Assembly: GCA_023212645.1 (NCBI GenBank)
Contig: JALBYC010000003.1
Span: 496,001-560,000, forward strand
Source: Farysia itapuensis
Taxonomy: Eukaryota; Basidiomycota; Ustilaginomycetes; Ustilaginales; Ustilaginaceae
Direction: 5' to 3'
DNA: 64,000 nt
In this document: piece after piece, positions 31,007 through 40,601 of the stretch
Position numbering within the stretch: the stretch's first letter is position 1
Layout: each line of letters opens with the position of its first letter
Program-made: the position numbers and the translations under genes
The notes under the pieces: generated by a model
What the model was told of the DNA's origin: nothing
The model's input: the letters and a program-made list of their open reading frames with translations, nothing else
Databases searched by the model: none

Positions 31007-31068
31007 AGTTCTCACATTTTTCATGATACAGTAAAGATTGCTTTGCTATTGTAAATTCGCTGTTCGTC

Positions 31069-34000
31069 TTAGAAGACGACTCGATCGCGAGTATCGAGGG
31101 GACGGATCCAAATGAGGCCTGGTCTGGACCTGGCGCGCACGATGGCCCATGGTGAAGTTGTGTCGATCTGAACTCCCTTAGCATCTTTGACCGGTGCAGG
31201 CGCCTTTGGAATGCCTTTACTGACAGAATTGGGGTCCATCACACTGGCCAGCAGACGAGCTTTGGTCCGCTCGCCCTCTGCGGGACCAGCACATCGTGAG
31301 ATCAGCTCTTTTGCATGTTCGGCCGTACCTTCGGTCTCGATGACGATTCGGCCATGCCATCCGGGATCAGTGAGATCGAAACCCTCTTCCGAGAGGACTT
31401 GACCAGCAGTGACATTGATGACTGAACGGTAGAGCCATTTGGATATGCGGTAGCGTGCACCTTGCGGACTAAGCGTTTCCACTTGATCCTGCACTAAGCG
31501 CATGGTCGAGACTATCTGATCGCGCCATGGTAGAACATCGAGGTAGACAACTGGCTGGGATGAGTCTCCAGACTGCACAATGTTGTGGTAGTAGCTGGGC
31601 ACGAATGTGAAGGCATTGAGCCAAGAAGGCAAATGGCCTACTCGATCGAACATAAACGAGAGGTCTCGCAGGTAGCGTCCGTCGAAGATGTACTTGCCCT
31701 CGTTACGTTCATCGCCAATGGCGCAGTCCCAGACCACGTCGCCCTTCTTGAGATGCGGCCAGACTCCGGCAATGAATAGCTCCCTCTCACATCGTGCGAG
31801 CTCAACATCACTCAGCCAACCACCAACTTCTGTTGAAGGCACCCAGACTCGATAAAAGCCTGCTCGTCCTGGTTTCCATGGACTTGTGGGTGCAGCTGTC
31901 GAGTAGTTCGGCATGTGTCTTGAATCGTCGATCAGACCAGCAGTCGCACGTTCAACAGTGGGCAACGTCGCCCCTGATTGCAAAATTGGCGATACTGGTG
32001 CAGAGTCTTGACGCATGACAGAGGCAGGTAAGCGGAAGTCGGATTGCATCCGAAGACGGCTCAGGACTCGGTTGTAAGCTCGCGTGGTCGCGCGAGCCAG
32101 CCGAGGATAGCGAGGGTCCAGTTTGTGAGCTGCGCGGGCAAACTGGGATCCAACCAGTCTGTATTCTGGAACCAGATCGAAACTGAGAAGGAAGTCTTCG
32201 CAGTCAGAGAAGGTGAGGGGCATAGGATCGTTCTCGACCATGGGTGCGTCCACTTCTGCAGATATCTTTGTCGGCTTCCAGGCCTGATAACCCACCGGAG
32301 CCAAGAAGCGGGCCAACACGATTTCTCGCCCCCCTAGCTGACCTAAAGCAAAGCGAATCGCCTGCGACGTTTGACGCAGCGCCTTGATGTCTGCATAATC
32401 TAGATGGCTTACCAGCCGGACAATGACGTCGGGTGTTGTAGCGGTCCAGACAAGCTCTCCCAGGTCGCTATAGATTACTTCCTGATACGATCGCTCGGCG
32501 TCAGAACTTAGAATCTGCGCACTGGACTCTTGTCCGATCGCAGTCTCTGTGCTAGTGCAATGCTTAGGCCCAAGCTCAACAGCTTGAGAAGGCATACGTA
32601 CGTAGCGACGTCGATCGACAACAAGGGAAGGATCAGCTAGACCATGTGCACACCACCCGCGCCCGTACGTGATGCCACCCTCTCTGTAAGGCCCATTGGG
32701 TCGTACGATAGCTTCGCTGATCGTCGCTTCCGTTGCATGCGCGATCCGGGTGGGGGGTCGTGGCGCATGCAAGAGTGATTGAGTCCTTCTTGGTCCATTC
32801 TGTACAGCAAACAGGAAGCGGTCCGGCCTGAAAGGCGCGATGTGCTGGTTTAGTCCCGCTAAGATCTGTTCGCTGCTGGCAAGCGTCTGATTCTTGATCT
32901 GACCGTCCGTCGTGCTGTCCGAAGACTGTATCTTATGCATGTCAGTCGACACATGTTGACCTAAGTTGAATATTTTGTCATCGGCGGGAGTAGCGGGCAT
33001 GTCCGAGCTTCCGTCGGTGCTGGAACGCGCTTCAGGGTTGGAGTTGGAGCCATCTGTGGAACTTTTAGCATCCTTGGAAACATCACTATGATTACGGGCA
33101 ACACCAGCGTTGGCGATGGTGTCTTCAAAGGAGTCTGAGTCCTCGTCGGCGTCAGAAACGTGATCGTCCCCTTCGTCGACTTGTCCATCGGGCAAGGCAA
33201 GAGTGAGAGCGCGTTGAGCTCGCTTTTCGTCGCGTCGACCTGCACGTCGAGCAGCTTTATCTTCTTGCATGACTTGCCGCTTAGCCTCAGCAAGCTGACG
33301 CGCTTTCTCGATGATGGCGTCTTTCGCAGCTTGAATAGCAGCTTCTTTAGCGAGGCGTTCTGCTTCGATAGCAGCAAGACGTTCAGCCTCTTTGCGCGCA
33401 ATTTCTTCTTCTGCTCTGCGTTTGGCCTCTTCTGCTTCGCGTATGCGACGTTCTTCGGCTTCCCTTTCTTCCCGGATCCGGCGCTCTTCCGCCTCTTTCG
33501 TCCTTTGGATTTCACGCTCCTCGGCTTCTTTCTTTTCCCGGAGCTCTCGTTCCCTGGCCTCATGTTGTTCCTTCAGCCTGCGTTCTTCGGCCTCCTTCTG
33601 GGCCTGAAGTTTTCGACGCTTTGCTTCTTCTTTGTCCCGATGTCTTTTGGCTTCAGCTTCTGCTTTTTCACGTTCACGTCTCTCGAATTCTTCTCGCTCC
33701 GCTTGTTCTCTTGCGAGTCGTCTTGCTTCCCTCTCAGCTTTCCTCCGCTCGGCTTCGGCACGTTCTCGTTCGCGCAATTCAGCAGTAGCTCGCTCTCGCT
33801 CTGTTCGACGTCGTGCTATGCGCATTTCTTCCTCACGATGTTGTTGCTGTTGGTAGACATCGAACCGGTCCATTTCCATCTGTCGCTCGCGCATCCGCTC
33901 CCACTCGCGCGCTTCAATATCTTCGTCATCGGCGGTATGATAGCCAACACTTTCCTCAGACGCATGACGCTGAAAAGTAGGACGCTCATTGTAGCGTCCT

Positions 34001-35241
34001 TTGCTGGCAGCGCCAAGCGCTCTGAACGGTACGGTTGAAAGAGATGGAGACGGAGGGGAATAGTAGTCTTGATCCGAAGACGTATAGCCTGGACTTCGAT
34101 TGGATGCACGCTGCTGGTACTCTGTACCTCTGCTGTGCGATCGAGTGTAGAGACGCTCAGGAGCTTGCAACGACATGTTTTGCGTTTGGTGAACAAAGTC
34201 GAGATCCGGCATTGGCGGAGCGTCTTTCCATTCAATTTCTCCGCGTGCATTGCGAACGGTGGCCCGCTGGGTCACTGTCGCGCTCTTGGCCGTGACGCCA
34301 GAGCGAACACTAGCGGAACTCTTCTTGAGACTTCTTGAAGAGGACTTCTGTTTTACTGAGTGAGTTGTCGGGTGTATTGATGCTTTGGGAGTGGCGTCTC
34401 GTGCTGATTTGAGAATCGTCGATACGGACGTCTTGACCCGGGTACGAGTTATTGTGGCGCCTGAAGTGCCCCTCGATGACGAAGCGACCATATACGTTGA
34501 CTCGGAAGACGAGCCAGTAGCATTTCGTGCCCGATCCATCTCGGGCTGTGAGAAAGACTTGCGTATTGATCGAGCCGATCCGAGTTTCTCGCTCGACGGA
34601 TGCGGCGACGCACGCCCATGTTGCTCGCCTTCACTGTTGAGGGCATTCAAGTGCAAAGAGGACGAAGAAGCTTCTTCTGCCCGCATTTTCTCCAGACGGC
34701 GGTTGTTGAGATCGTTACGCACAGCTTCAATTGACTGATTATCGCCGCTGTCGCGTGCCGAGTCTTGTGAGACCGGGTCATCAAGGTCACGACGGAGAGA
34801 AAGGGGTACAGGGCTTCTGCGTTGCCGACGGTAGCCAGGTTGCACATCAGGCCTTTTGTCCCGACTACTTGCGTCAAACTTGTTCTTTTGCCGCAGGTTT
34901 GGCTGCGAGAGACGCGAAGTTAGCATTTCTCGCGTACTCGAGGCTGTCGCAGAATGTGTCATGCGTTCAAAGTCGTCGTCGTCTACATTGACGTACCGCT
35001 GTGATAGCTCGGAGACGTCGGAATCGTCTTGATCGCTATCTGACAATGCAGACGGCGCAATGTAATGATCTAAGCCCAGGCCGGAAAAGCGAATGTTTGG
35101 GTTGATGCGTATGGACGCTGCATCGCTCAATGCAGCTCCGACAGGCGAGCTGTATCTTTCGCGCTCATCTTGACGCTGTTGTTGATGATTTGAATTGATG
35201 AGATTAGACTGCTTGCGGCGAAGACGAGAAGCAGCTTTCAT
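31069..35241 (-). CDS. Large protein with long charged helix and F-box-like segment
   Basis: One exon encodes 1390 residues. Residues 1-440 are Ser-rich and disordered. Residues ~440-670 are an almost unbroken Glu/Arg/Lys/Ala helix made of short repeats such as EAEERRIREE, which predicts a coiled coil or stable single alpha-helix. Near 935-985 lies an F-box-like stretch, VIVRLVSHLDYADIKALRQTSQAIRFAL. The final ~250 residues look globular (WLSDVELARCERELFIAG; SWLNAFTFVPSYYHNIV; SKWLYRSVINVTAGQVL), and I do not recognise the family. It might be an SCF substrate adaptor with a long spacer helix, which is inference only. The upstream region holds an ACAGCG-rich repeat. Confidence 0.8.
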   Translation of the reverse strand: MKAASRLRRKQSNLINSNHQQQRQDERERYSSPVGAALSDAASIRINPNIRFSGLGLDHYIAPSALSDSDQDDSDVSELSQRYVNVDDDDFERMTHSATASSTREMLTSRLSQPNLRQKNKFDASSRDKRPDVQPGYRRQRRSPVPLSLRRDLDDPVSQDSARDSGDNQSIEAVRNDLNNRRLEKMRAEEASSSSLHLNALNSEGEQHGRASPHPSSEKLGSARSIRKSFSQPEMDRARNATGSSSESTYMVASSSRGTSGATITRTRVKTSVSTILKSARDATPKASIHPTTHSVKQKSSSRSLKKSSASVRSGVTAKSATVTQRATVRNARGEIEWKDAPPMPDLDFVHQTQNMSLQAPERLYTRSHSRGTEYQQRASNRSPGYTSSDQDYYSPPSPSLSTVPFRALGAASKGRYNERPTFQRHASEESVGYHTADDEDIEAREWERMRERQMEMDRFDVYQQQQHREEEMRIARRRTERERATAELRERERAEAERRKAEREARRLAREQAEREEFERREREKAEAEAKRHRDKEEAKRRKLQAQKEAEERRLKEQHEARERELREKKEAEEREIQRTKEAEERRIREEREAEERRIREAEEAKRRAEEEIARKEAERLAAIEAERLAKEAAIQAAKDAIIEKARQLAEAKRQVMQEDKAARRAGRRDEKRAQRALTLALPDGQVDEGDDHVSDADEDSDSFEDTIANAGVARNHSDVSKDAKSSTDGSNSNPEARSSTDGSSDMPATPADDKIFNLGQHVSTDMHKIQSSDSTTDGQIKNQTLASSEQILAGLNQHIAPFRPDRFLFAVQNGPRRTQSLLHAPRPPTRIAHATEATISEAIVRPNGPYREGGITYGRGWCAHGLADPSLVVDRRRYVRMPSQAVELGPKHCTSTETAIGQESSAQILSSDAERSYQEVIYSDLGELVWTATTPDVIVRLVSHLDYADIKALRQTSQAIRFALGQLGGREIVLARFLAPVGYQAWKPTKISAEVDAPMVENDPMPLTFSDCEDFLLSFDLVPEYRLVGSQFARAAHKLDPRYPRLARATTRAYNRVLSRLRMQSDFRLPASVMRQDSAPVSPILQSGATLPTVERATAGLIDDSRHMPNYSTAAPTSPWKPGRAGFYRVWVPSTEVGGWLSDVELARCERELFIAGVWPHLKKGDVVWDCAIGDERNEGKYIFDGRYLRDLSFMFDRVGHLPSWLNAFTFVPSYYHNIVQSGDSSQPVVYLDVLPWRDQIVSTMRLVQDQVETLSPQGARYRISKWLYRSVINVTAGQVLSEEGFDLTDPGWHGRIVIETEGTAEHAKELISRCAGPAEGERTKARLLASVMDPNSVSKGIPKAPAPVKDAKGVQIDTTSPWAIVRARSRPGLIWIRPLDTRDRVVF

Positions 35242-35925
35242 TGTGAAGTATGGGTATGCTCCAGCGCGGAAGTAACTTTGGTGAAATTCCCCATCCGATG
35301 TGTTACAAAACGAATTAAAGAATGTGATTGAGACCTGAGCCAGATGTAGATAGTCGTCAGAGCGTTACCGAAAGGACCGTACACGGCGCGACAAGCAAGG
35401 GAAGAAGGTGTGGTGAGGTGAGGTGATGTGCAAGAGCGGCAAATGTCGAAGAGTGGAAACCTTGAAAAGTGTTTTGCCGTCTCGATGATCGTCTGAAAAT
35501 CAAACCGCCGTCTGCGGGGTGATTCACAATAGGCCGCCTGCAGAGACTGCAGCCGCCAAGCGTCCGACAACTACAATCTTGGTCGTACTCATGCAAAGCT
35601 CAACAGCCGAGGGGATTTTCAGTTCCGCCATGTTTTGACTGTTTGCTCTTTCACAGACAGCGCGTTGCGTCCACGGCGCCAGTAAATTCCGCGATTTTCG
35701 CGAATTCTCTGTTAGGCTGCAATTTTACTTGGCGTACAGCTATACAGCGCGCAGCGCGTACAGCATACAGCGTATAGCGTACAGCGCACAGCGCACAGCG
35801 GACAGCGCGGACAGCTCGACAGCGGACGCAGGACATGAGGGACATCACGTTCGTCACGATCATCACAACATAGGATTAATGGGGACCATGAGCCCCTAAG
35901 TCATGAACCACCCTTCTTTGTGAAT
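35242..35925. other. Intergenic region with CAGCG-rich repeat
   Basis: No gene is supported. It contains the degenerate repeat at 35731-35829 and a GAGGTG repeat near 35410-35428. Confidence 0.5.
35731..35829 (+). repeat. Degenerate tandem ACAGCG repeat
   Basis: About a dozen copies of ACAGCG/GCAGCG/ATAGCG-like hexamers and heptamers follow one another, with TAC or CAT interruptions. It lies about 500 bases upstream of the start of the 1390-residue gene. Confidence 0.75.
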
Positions 35926-37521
35926 CTATTGACCCGAGCGGGGTATAGCCGGACTTTTGCTCTGCAGAGAAATTGTTGGGCGGGGAATACGACTTTGAGG
36001 AGACGAGTAGTTGTCAGCGGCTGACCCTCGCGGCACTTTACGGGCGGTGGCAGCAGCCCCGGAAGAAGAAGCTCTGGGCAATCTTGACGAAGTAGGACTG
36101 GCGATCGTCGGCGAGTGCAATATTCGGTCCTGAAAGGGGATACTTTGGCCAAATCCTGAAGAATTCAGCGAGTCTGCGCTTGTGTCTTGGAGATTCAAGT
36201 GACTTTGCGTTCTCTGTAGTCCAGATGTCACGAAGTGAGAAGAGGGGAACGCGCGCTTCGAAGGCTCTGGTAGGAGTAATGGGTCATGTGCAAGACCGTT
36301 ACGGTTCGATGTAGCTACTGCAGTCTCTGCACGAATGGCAGGACTGGGAAACGGACTTCTCGCCTGCAGCATTTGAGCACTGTCCGCAAGGAGCCGCGGA
36401 GTAGACCTCGAGTGGATCAGACCTGACAGTGACGGAGGATCGTCATTGTCTACCAGATCGGCATCGTTTAGGACGGGCGTGGAGCTCAGTGCGGCCTGGC
36501 CCTCTGCAATGAGAGCATTCATCTTGTCCTCGAATCTGCGCATCATATCGCCGGCGTCGGAGCTCGAGTCTCCGTCTGTTGCCATGGGAGTCGAGTCTCG
36601 CCCGATCCTATGTGAAGGGCGCAGGAACAAAGGTGGCGGGGTGTCGACATTACGGGATGCCCTGGCGAGCAGCTTTTTCGGTGTGCTCTGTCGGACAGCT
36701 CTTGAACCCTGAAATGTCTGTCTTCTCTTACCTCGATGCGGTGAGACAACAATTCGATGCGCCTTCAATGAGTTCAAGTGTCGACACGGAGAGCTGTTGG
36801 AATCATCATCTTCCACTCCATCCGCGTACGGTGGAGGAGGATCGTCATGATTGGGCGCTTCTTGAGGAACAGCGCCCTTAGTTGGAGACACAACAAGGCC
36901 CATGTCCGGCTCCGGACTTTCTTGTGGCCTAAAGCTTTGATGCTCAACATCCTCTCGCCGGCCCCACGATGCCCATAAGGAATAGGCAGTCAAAGCTGCT
37001 GCCCCAGTGTATAGAGCTGCACTGAGGGCTGTGCTGATTATTGAGCCCGCCAGACCACGTCTCCGTTTCGGTGCTGGTTCTCGTGCCTCCCTGTTCGTCG
37101 CGGCCAGGAAAGAAGAATCTATAGGCCGGCCAAGACTAGAATGGCAGTTTGCCGAGCGAGTGGAGAGCGAATGATTGGCAATGGACTCGTCCGGATCGTA
37201 TCGTGCAGAACGATAGCTCATCAACGTCGACGTTGAAGCTACGGATCTTGGCGTCTCGTTCAGAGAGAAAGAGTTGAAGGCGAGCGAGGTTGATGGCGAG
37301 CCCACCGACCGCTCCGAGCAGCTCCGTGGAATGGTCTGTCGCGGCACTAATACATGCCAAGGATAGCTATCATTTGGTTGAGATTCCGGGTCCGAAAGAA
37401 TGCGCCCTGCGCTACCTGATGAGAGCTCGCGTTCCCGTTTGCGGCTACTGGCAGACACATACTTAAGATCATTGTCTCGATCATTAAGACCAGGTGGTAT
37501 GCTATTGCTGCTGGCCGCCAT
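35926..37521 (-). CDS. Single-span membrane protein with PPPY motif, function unknown
   Basis: This 531-residue frame starts at an ATG. The N-terminal ~160 residues are Ser-rich and end in KRRRG, next to a hydrophobic segment at about 163-190 (SIISTALSAALYTGAAALTAYSLW) that would form one membrane span. Around residue 225 there is DDPPPPYADG, a PPxY motif that binds WW domains of Rsp5/Nedd4 ligases. The rest is disordered, with several predicted phosphosites, and the C-terminus is basic (SRIPRPTISLQSK). The combination resembles membrane adaptors of Rsp5 in yeast such as Bsd2 or Ear1, though there is no sequence homology that I can see. Confidence 0.7.
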   Translation of the reverse strand: MAASSNSIPPGLNDRDNDLKYVSASSRKRERELSSGSAGRILSDPESQPNDSYPWHVLVPRQTIPRSCSERSVGSPSTSLAFNSFSLNETPRSVASTSTLMSYRSARYDPDESIANHSLSTRSANCHSSLGRPIDSSFLAATNREAREPAPKRRRGLAGSIISTALSAALYTGAAALTAYSLWASWGRREDVEHQSFRPQESPEPDMGLVVSPTKGAVPQEAPNHDDPPPPYADGVEDDDSNSSPCRHLNSLKAHRIVVSPHRGKRRQTFQGSRAVRQSTPKKLLARASRNVDTPPPLFLRPSHRIGRDSTPMATDGDSSSDAGDMMRRFEDKMNALIAEGQAALSSTPVLNDADLVDNDDPPSLSGLIHSRSTPRLLADSAQMLQARSPFPSPAIRAETAVATSNRNGLAHDPLLLPEPSKRAFPSSHFVTSGLQRTQSHLNLQDTSADSLNSSGFGQSIPFQDRILHSPTIASPTSSRLPRASSSGAAATARKVPRGSAADNYSSPQSRIPRPTISLQSKSPAIPRSGQ

Positions 37522-38169
37522 GACTTAAGGTAGGCAGGCTCTCAGCTACCCGCTGCGATCGTTTAGAGATGAAACACTACCTACAGCCGGAGTAAATGGG
37601 TTGACGTGCATGTACGCGCCTTTGTTGACTTTGGCAGCACCTTGGGGAGTACGGAGTGCGGAGTGTGTGTTGTTCTCCAATTCCGCATTCAAAAAACAAA
37701 AACAGAGAGGGTAGCGTGTCAGAGATTCAAAAATCTCAGCGCGCTCGCGCTCGCATGAGTCGACCAGCTGGGCAGCTGCCTCGCCACTCGCTGAGGCCGG
37801 TACGCCGGTATAGTTGGAGCAGAGTGCGTCATTTCGAAATTGCCTGGCACATCCGATTACCGATTTCCGGAGGCGGGCTGGACGTGGCTGATCAAATCAA
37901 GGGCAGTCCGTATTCATGCCAAGCCTCGGCATGTAGTCAGCGTGCTGTTGACGTACAGTCGTACAGACAAGGCATGAGAACCTTGACCGGATTACTTTAT
38001 TGGTTTTCGCTCCGCGGTGTACCTCAATTATAGCGTTCCGTCATGGCCGTCATCCTGAACGATTTTTATGCTTGTGCCTGCCTCCACCTAGCCAAAGTCG
38101 CAGGTATATGTAGATCCTGTCATCTGCTCAGCCTTCCCCTTTGTACCCTATAGCTTACTTTCTGCTACG
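37522..38169. other. Divergent promoter region
   Basis: About 650 bases between two divergent starts. The short open frames here lack features, and no RNA gene was recognised. Confidence 0.45.
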
Positions 38170-39207
38170 ATGGTGGTTCACGTTCTCGACAACTACTATT
38201 TGGCGATCACCTTTCTGATATCACTTGGCTGGCAACTGCTTGGCTTTGCTATCGCCTTCGGTCTTCAGATTGACACCATCACCGACTTTTGGTCGGCAGC
38301 CAATGTCATCTTTCTGGCCATCTTCACCCTCTGCTGTGGTGACCAGTACTATGCACGCAATGTCATTGCTAGCATCTTTGCCATGATGTGGGGCGTTCGC
38401 CTTGGTGGCTTTCAGTTGTTCCGCATGCTCAAGATGGGCGGTGACAACCGCTTTGACGAAATGCGTTCAAATCCGATCAAGTTTGGCGGCTTTTGGGTGT
38501 TTCAATTGATCTGGGTGTGGACCATCAGCATGCCAGTTACCGTCGTCAACTCACCCGAGTCTAGCGATCCAAGCCTTGGAGGCGGAAACGCACGATTCGG
38601 CAATGGCAAAGATGTGGTTGGCATTATCCTCTTCGCTGCTGGTTTCGTATCCGAGACCATGGCCGACATCCAGAAGTACCGCTTCAAGTCAGTCACGAAG
38701 CCTCCAAAGGGCGCTATCACAGACCAAGGCATTTGGAAATTCTCCCGCCGCCCCAATTACTTTGGCGAGATCACCCTCTGGTGGGGTATCTGGCTGCTTT
38801 GCCTTGGTAACACTACGGAAGCTTCTTCAGGTGGCCACGATGCTCTATTTGCCTCGATATTTTCGCCTTTGATCACCATGGCTTTGCTCTTGTTCCTTTC
38901 GGGTATCCCTCTGGCCGAAAAACCAAGTCAGCAGAAATACTTCCTCATGTCTCATGGTCCCGACAAGACTGGCGAATTGGAGTCGTGGCATGAACAAACG
39001 GAGTCCGACCCATGGGAGCGCATGAAGGCGTTCCGTAACCGCACTTCGCTGCTTGTTCCAATGCCTCCATCGGTGTACAAGCGAATCCCTACATTCCTCA
39101 AGCGCACGGTGCTGTTTGACTTCCCACAGTACAATTTCGATGAGACAAAGGATGGGACCAAAGCCATCAAGGATGCAGAGAGCAAGAAGAATGACGATCA
39201 ATCGTGA
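38170..39207 (+). CDS. DUF1295 family membrane enzyme (steroid 5-alpha-reductase-like)
   Basis: The 345-residue protein has six to seven hydrophobic helices and the C-terminal methyltransferase/reductase signature of the DUF1295 group: ADIQKYRFK, then FSRRPNYFGEITLWWGIWL, and a late EKPSQQKYF. This region is homologous to the NADPH-binding part of steroid 5-alpha reductases and ICMT-like enzymes, and members sit in the ER membrane. Substrate is unknown for the fungal branch; lipid or sterol reduction is the usual inference. The tail is short and charged. It converges with the EFM7-like gene. Confidence 0.9.
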   Translation: MVVHVLDNYYLAITFLISLGWQLLGFAIAFGLQIDTITDFWSAANVIFLAIFTLCCGDQYYARNVIASIFAMMWGVRLGGFQLFRMLKMGGDNRFDEMRSNPIKFGGFWVFQLIWVWTISMPVTVVNSPESSDPSLGGGNARFGNGKDVVGIILFAAGFVSETMADIQKYRFKSVTKPPKGAITDQGIWKFSRRPNYFGEITLWWGIWLLCLGNTTEASSGGHDALFASIFSPLITMALLLFLSGIPLAEKPSQQKYFLMSHGPDKTGELESWHEQTESDPWERMKAFRNRTSLLVPMPPSVYKRIPTFLKRTVLFDFPQYNFDETKDGTKAIKDAESKKNDDQS

Positions 39208-39283
39208 TACTCAACGGTCTCACACTCGCATACCCTGCTCGCTATATGTGCTTCATGCACAAGATACCCTTTCTGTGCTTTCT

Positions 39284-40396
39284 TTAATGTAAATCTGACC
39301 AACGCAGAGATGCTACCACAACCCAGCTTCCTCTATCGCTGATATCGCCCATTTCTTCTTCAATCAAATCCGCTTCCCGGGCAGACTCCTGAGCTGGCCT
39401 TGTGGTAGTTCTGGTTTGTGAGAACCACTTCGTCGATAGAGCTCTTTCTGTGCCGTCAACATGGCGTTCCCACATTCCGCCCAACTTAGCCTCCCAGTCA
39501 GGCACTATACCAGAGTATTTGTCACTAGGTAAAGCAAGTTGGGCGAAAAAGCGGCGAACTGCTGGTCGACCAGTGTGGAAGCCGGCAATAAGAATGCAGC
39601 GAGCCTTTGTATGTCGTCTAAGAAGGGTCTGAACCGAACGTATGAGAGAAGAATGTGCAGACGATACCCATAGGACGTCAGCTGCCAGGACCAGATCAAA
39701 TCCGCGCTGTTCAGTTGTCGTGTCTAGTACTGCCACTTCCTGTTCCGCGTTTCCCCACTCTAATCCATAGACTTGTATAGATGAAGCCGTACACGGTGTA
39801 GTCCCAGACCCGCATGAAGTCCGATGGCTTGTGGCAAGTGCAGAAGCAGAGACCGTCTCAACGTTCCTCCGCAGATTGTCGAGTATCAACTCGTCAGGAA
39901 AGTCTGTAAGGATGGTATGGTCTGCTCCCATCAGGAAAGCGACCAGTCCTGGCAACCCTGTCCCAGATCCAAGCTCCACCACGCTTTTCTCCCTGACGTC
40001 AACAAACGAAGACATGCCAGTATCTTCGTTCGCTGCTGTTTCTTTGCCCTTAGCCACAAAACTTTGCTCGACAATCATGTCTGCGAGAAGGAGGCCTGCG
40101 TCCCATTGGAAATGGGCAAATAACTTGTTGTTCGCTGCACTGTTCTTGGTAATACCATAACGCAAAGCTCTGCGCTCGTGGTCGGGCTTGTCTGGATTAC
40201 CGAGTAATGGTAAGTTTGGATGCCTATACGTGCGAATGTCGCCTGGGTCACCACGTGCAGGCTGGTTGTGAGAAAAGAGGGAGTACAGCGAGTCCTCGAA
40301 GTAAGATGTGGGGGAGGGCGATCTGGATGCTGAAGACATCTGACAATTGTTTATGCCGTTGCGAAGATGAGTACCAGAAGAATCTTCATCCTGCAT
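39284..40396 (-). CDS. EFM7/Nnt1-like protein lysine methyltransferase
   Basis: The 370-residue frame is a class I SAM methyltransferase of the METTL21/EFM7 group. The N-terminal part has YFEDSLYSLF and an HFQWDAGLLLADMI segment. The SAM-binding motif I reads VVELGSGTGLPGLVA, and it is followed by TDFPDELILDNLRRNV, a close match to EFM7. Motif IV-like FDLVLAADVLW is present. Yeast Efm7 trimethylates the N-terminus and dimethylates the next lysine of eEF1A, and the same target is likely but not proven. A second in-frame ATG (MSSASRSP, residue 20) may be the real start. Confidence 0.85.
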   Translation of the reverse strand: MQDEDSSGTHLRNGINNCQMSSASRSPSPTSYFEDSLYSLFSHNQPARGDPGDIRTYRHPNLPLLGNPDKPDHERRALRYGITKNSAANNKLFAHFQWDAGLLLADMIVEQSFVAKGKETAANEDTGMSSFVDVREKSVVELGSGTGLPGLVAFLMGADHTILTDFPDELILDNLRRNVETVSASALATSHRTSCGSGTTPCTASSIQVYGLEWGNAEQEVAVLDTTTEQRGFDLVLAADVLWVSSAHSSLIRSVQTLLRRHTKARCILIAGFHTGRPAVRRFFAQLALPSDKYSGIVPDWEAKLGGMWERHVDGTERALSTKWFSQTRTTTRPAQESAREADLIEEEMGDISDRGSWVVVASLRWSDLH

Positions 40397-40601
40397 TCGT
40401 GATTGCGGTCGCGGTCAACCAAGGCTTCACATAGCTTTTTTAAGGCCAGGTCCCAGGAAGATTGGAAGAATGAGGGAGCACCGAAAGTACCGAAATCCGA
40501 GATCTGCGCCAGTCCTCTGGTCCTGCTCAGCTGGACCCTTGTTGGTATGGGCTCACCTTCTCCCTGGTCGCAGTCGGCAACGACTGCTCATTGATGTGCA
40601 G

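Noticed and set aside
33160..34038. 292-codon plus-strand frame rich in Phe/Leu
   Set aside because: It is the antisense of the E/R/K-rich helix in the gene at 31069-35241; repetitive GAA/GAG codons keep the other strand open.
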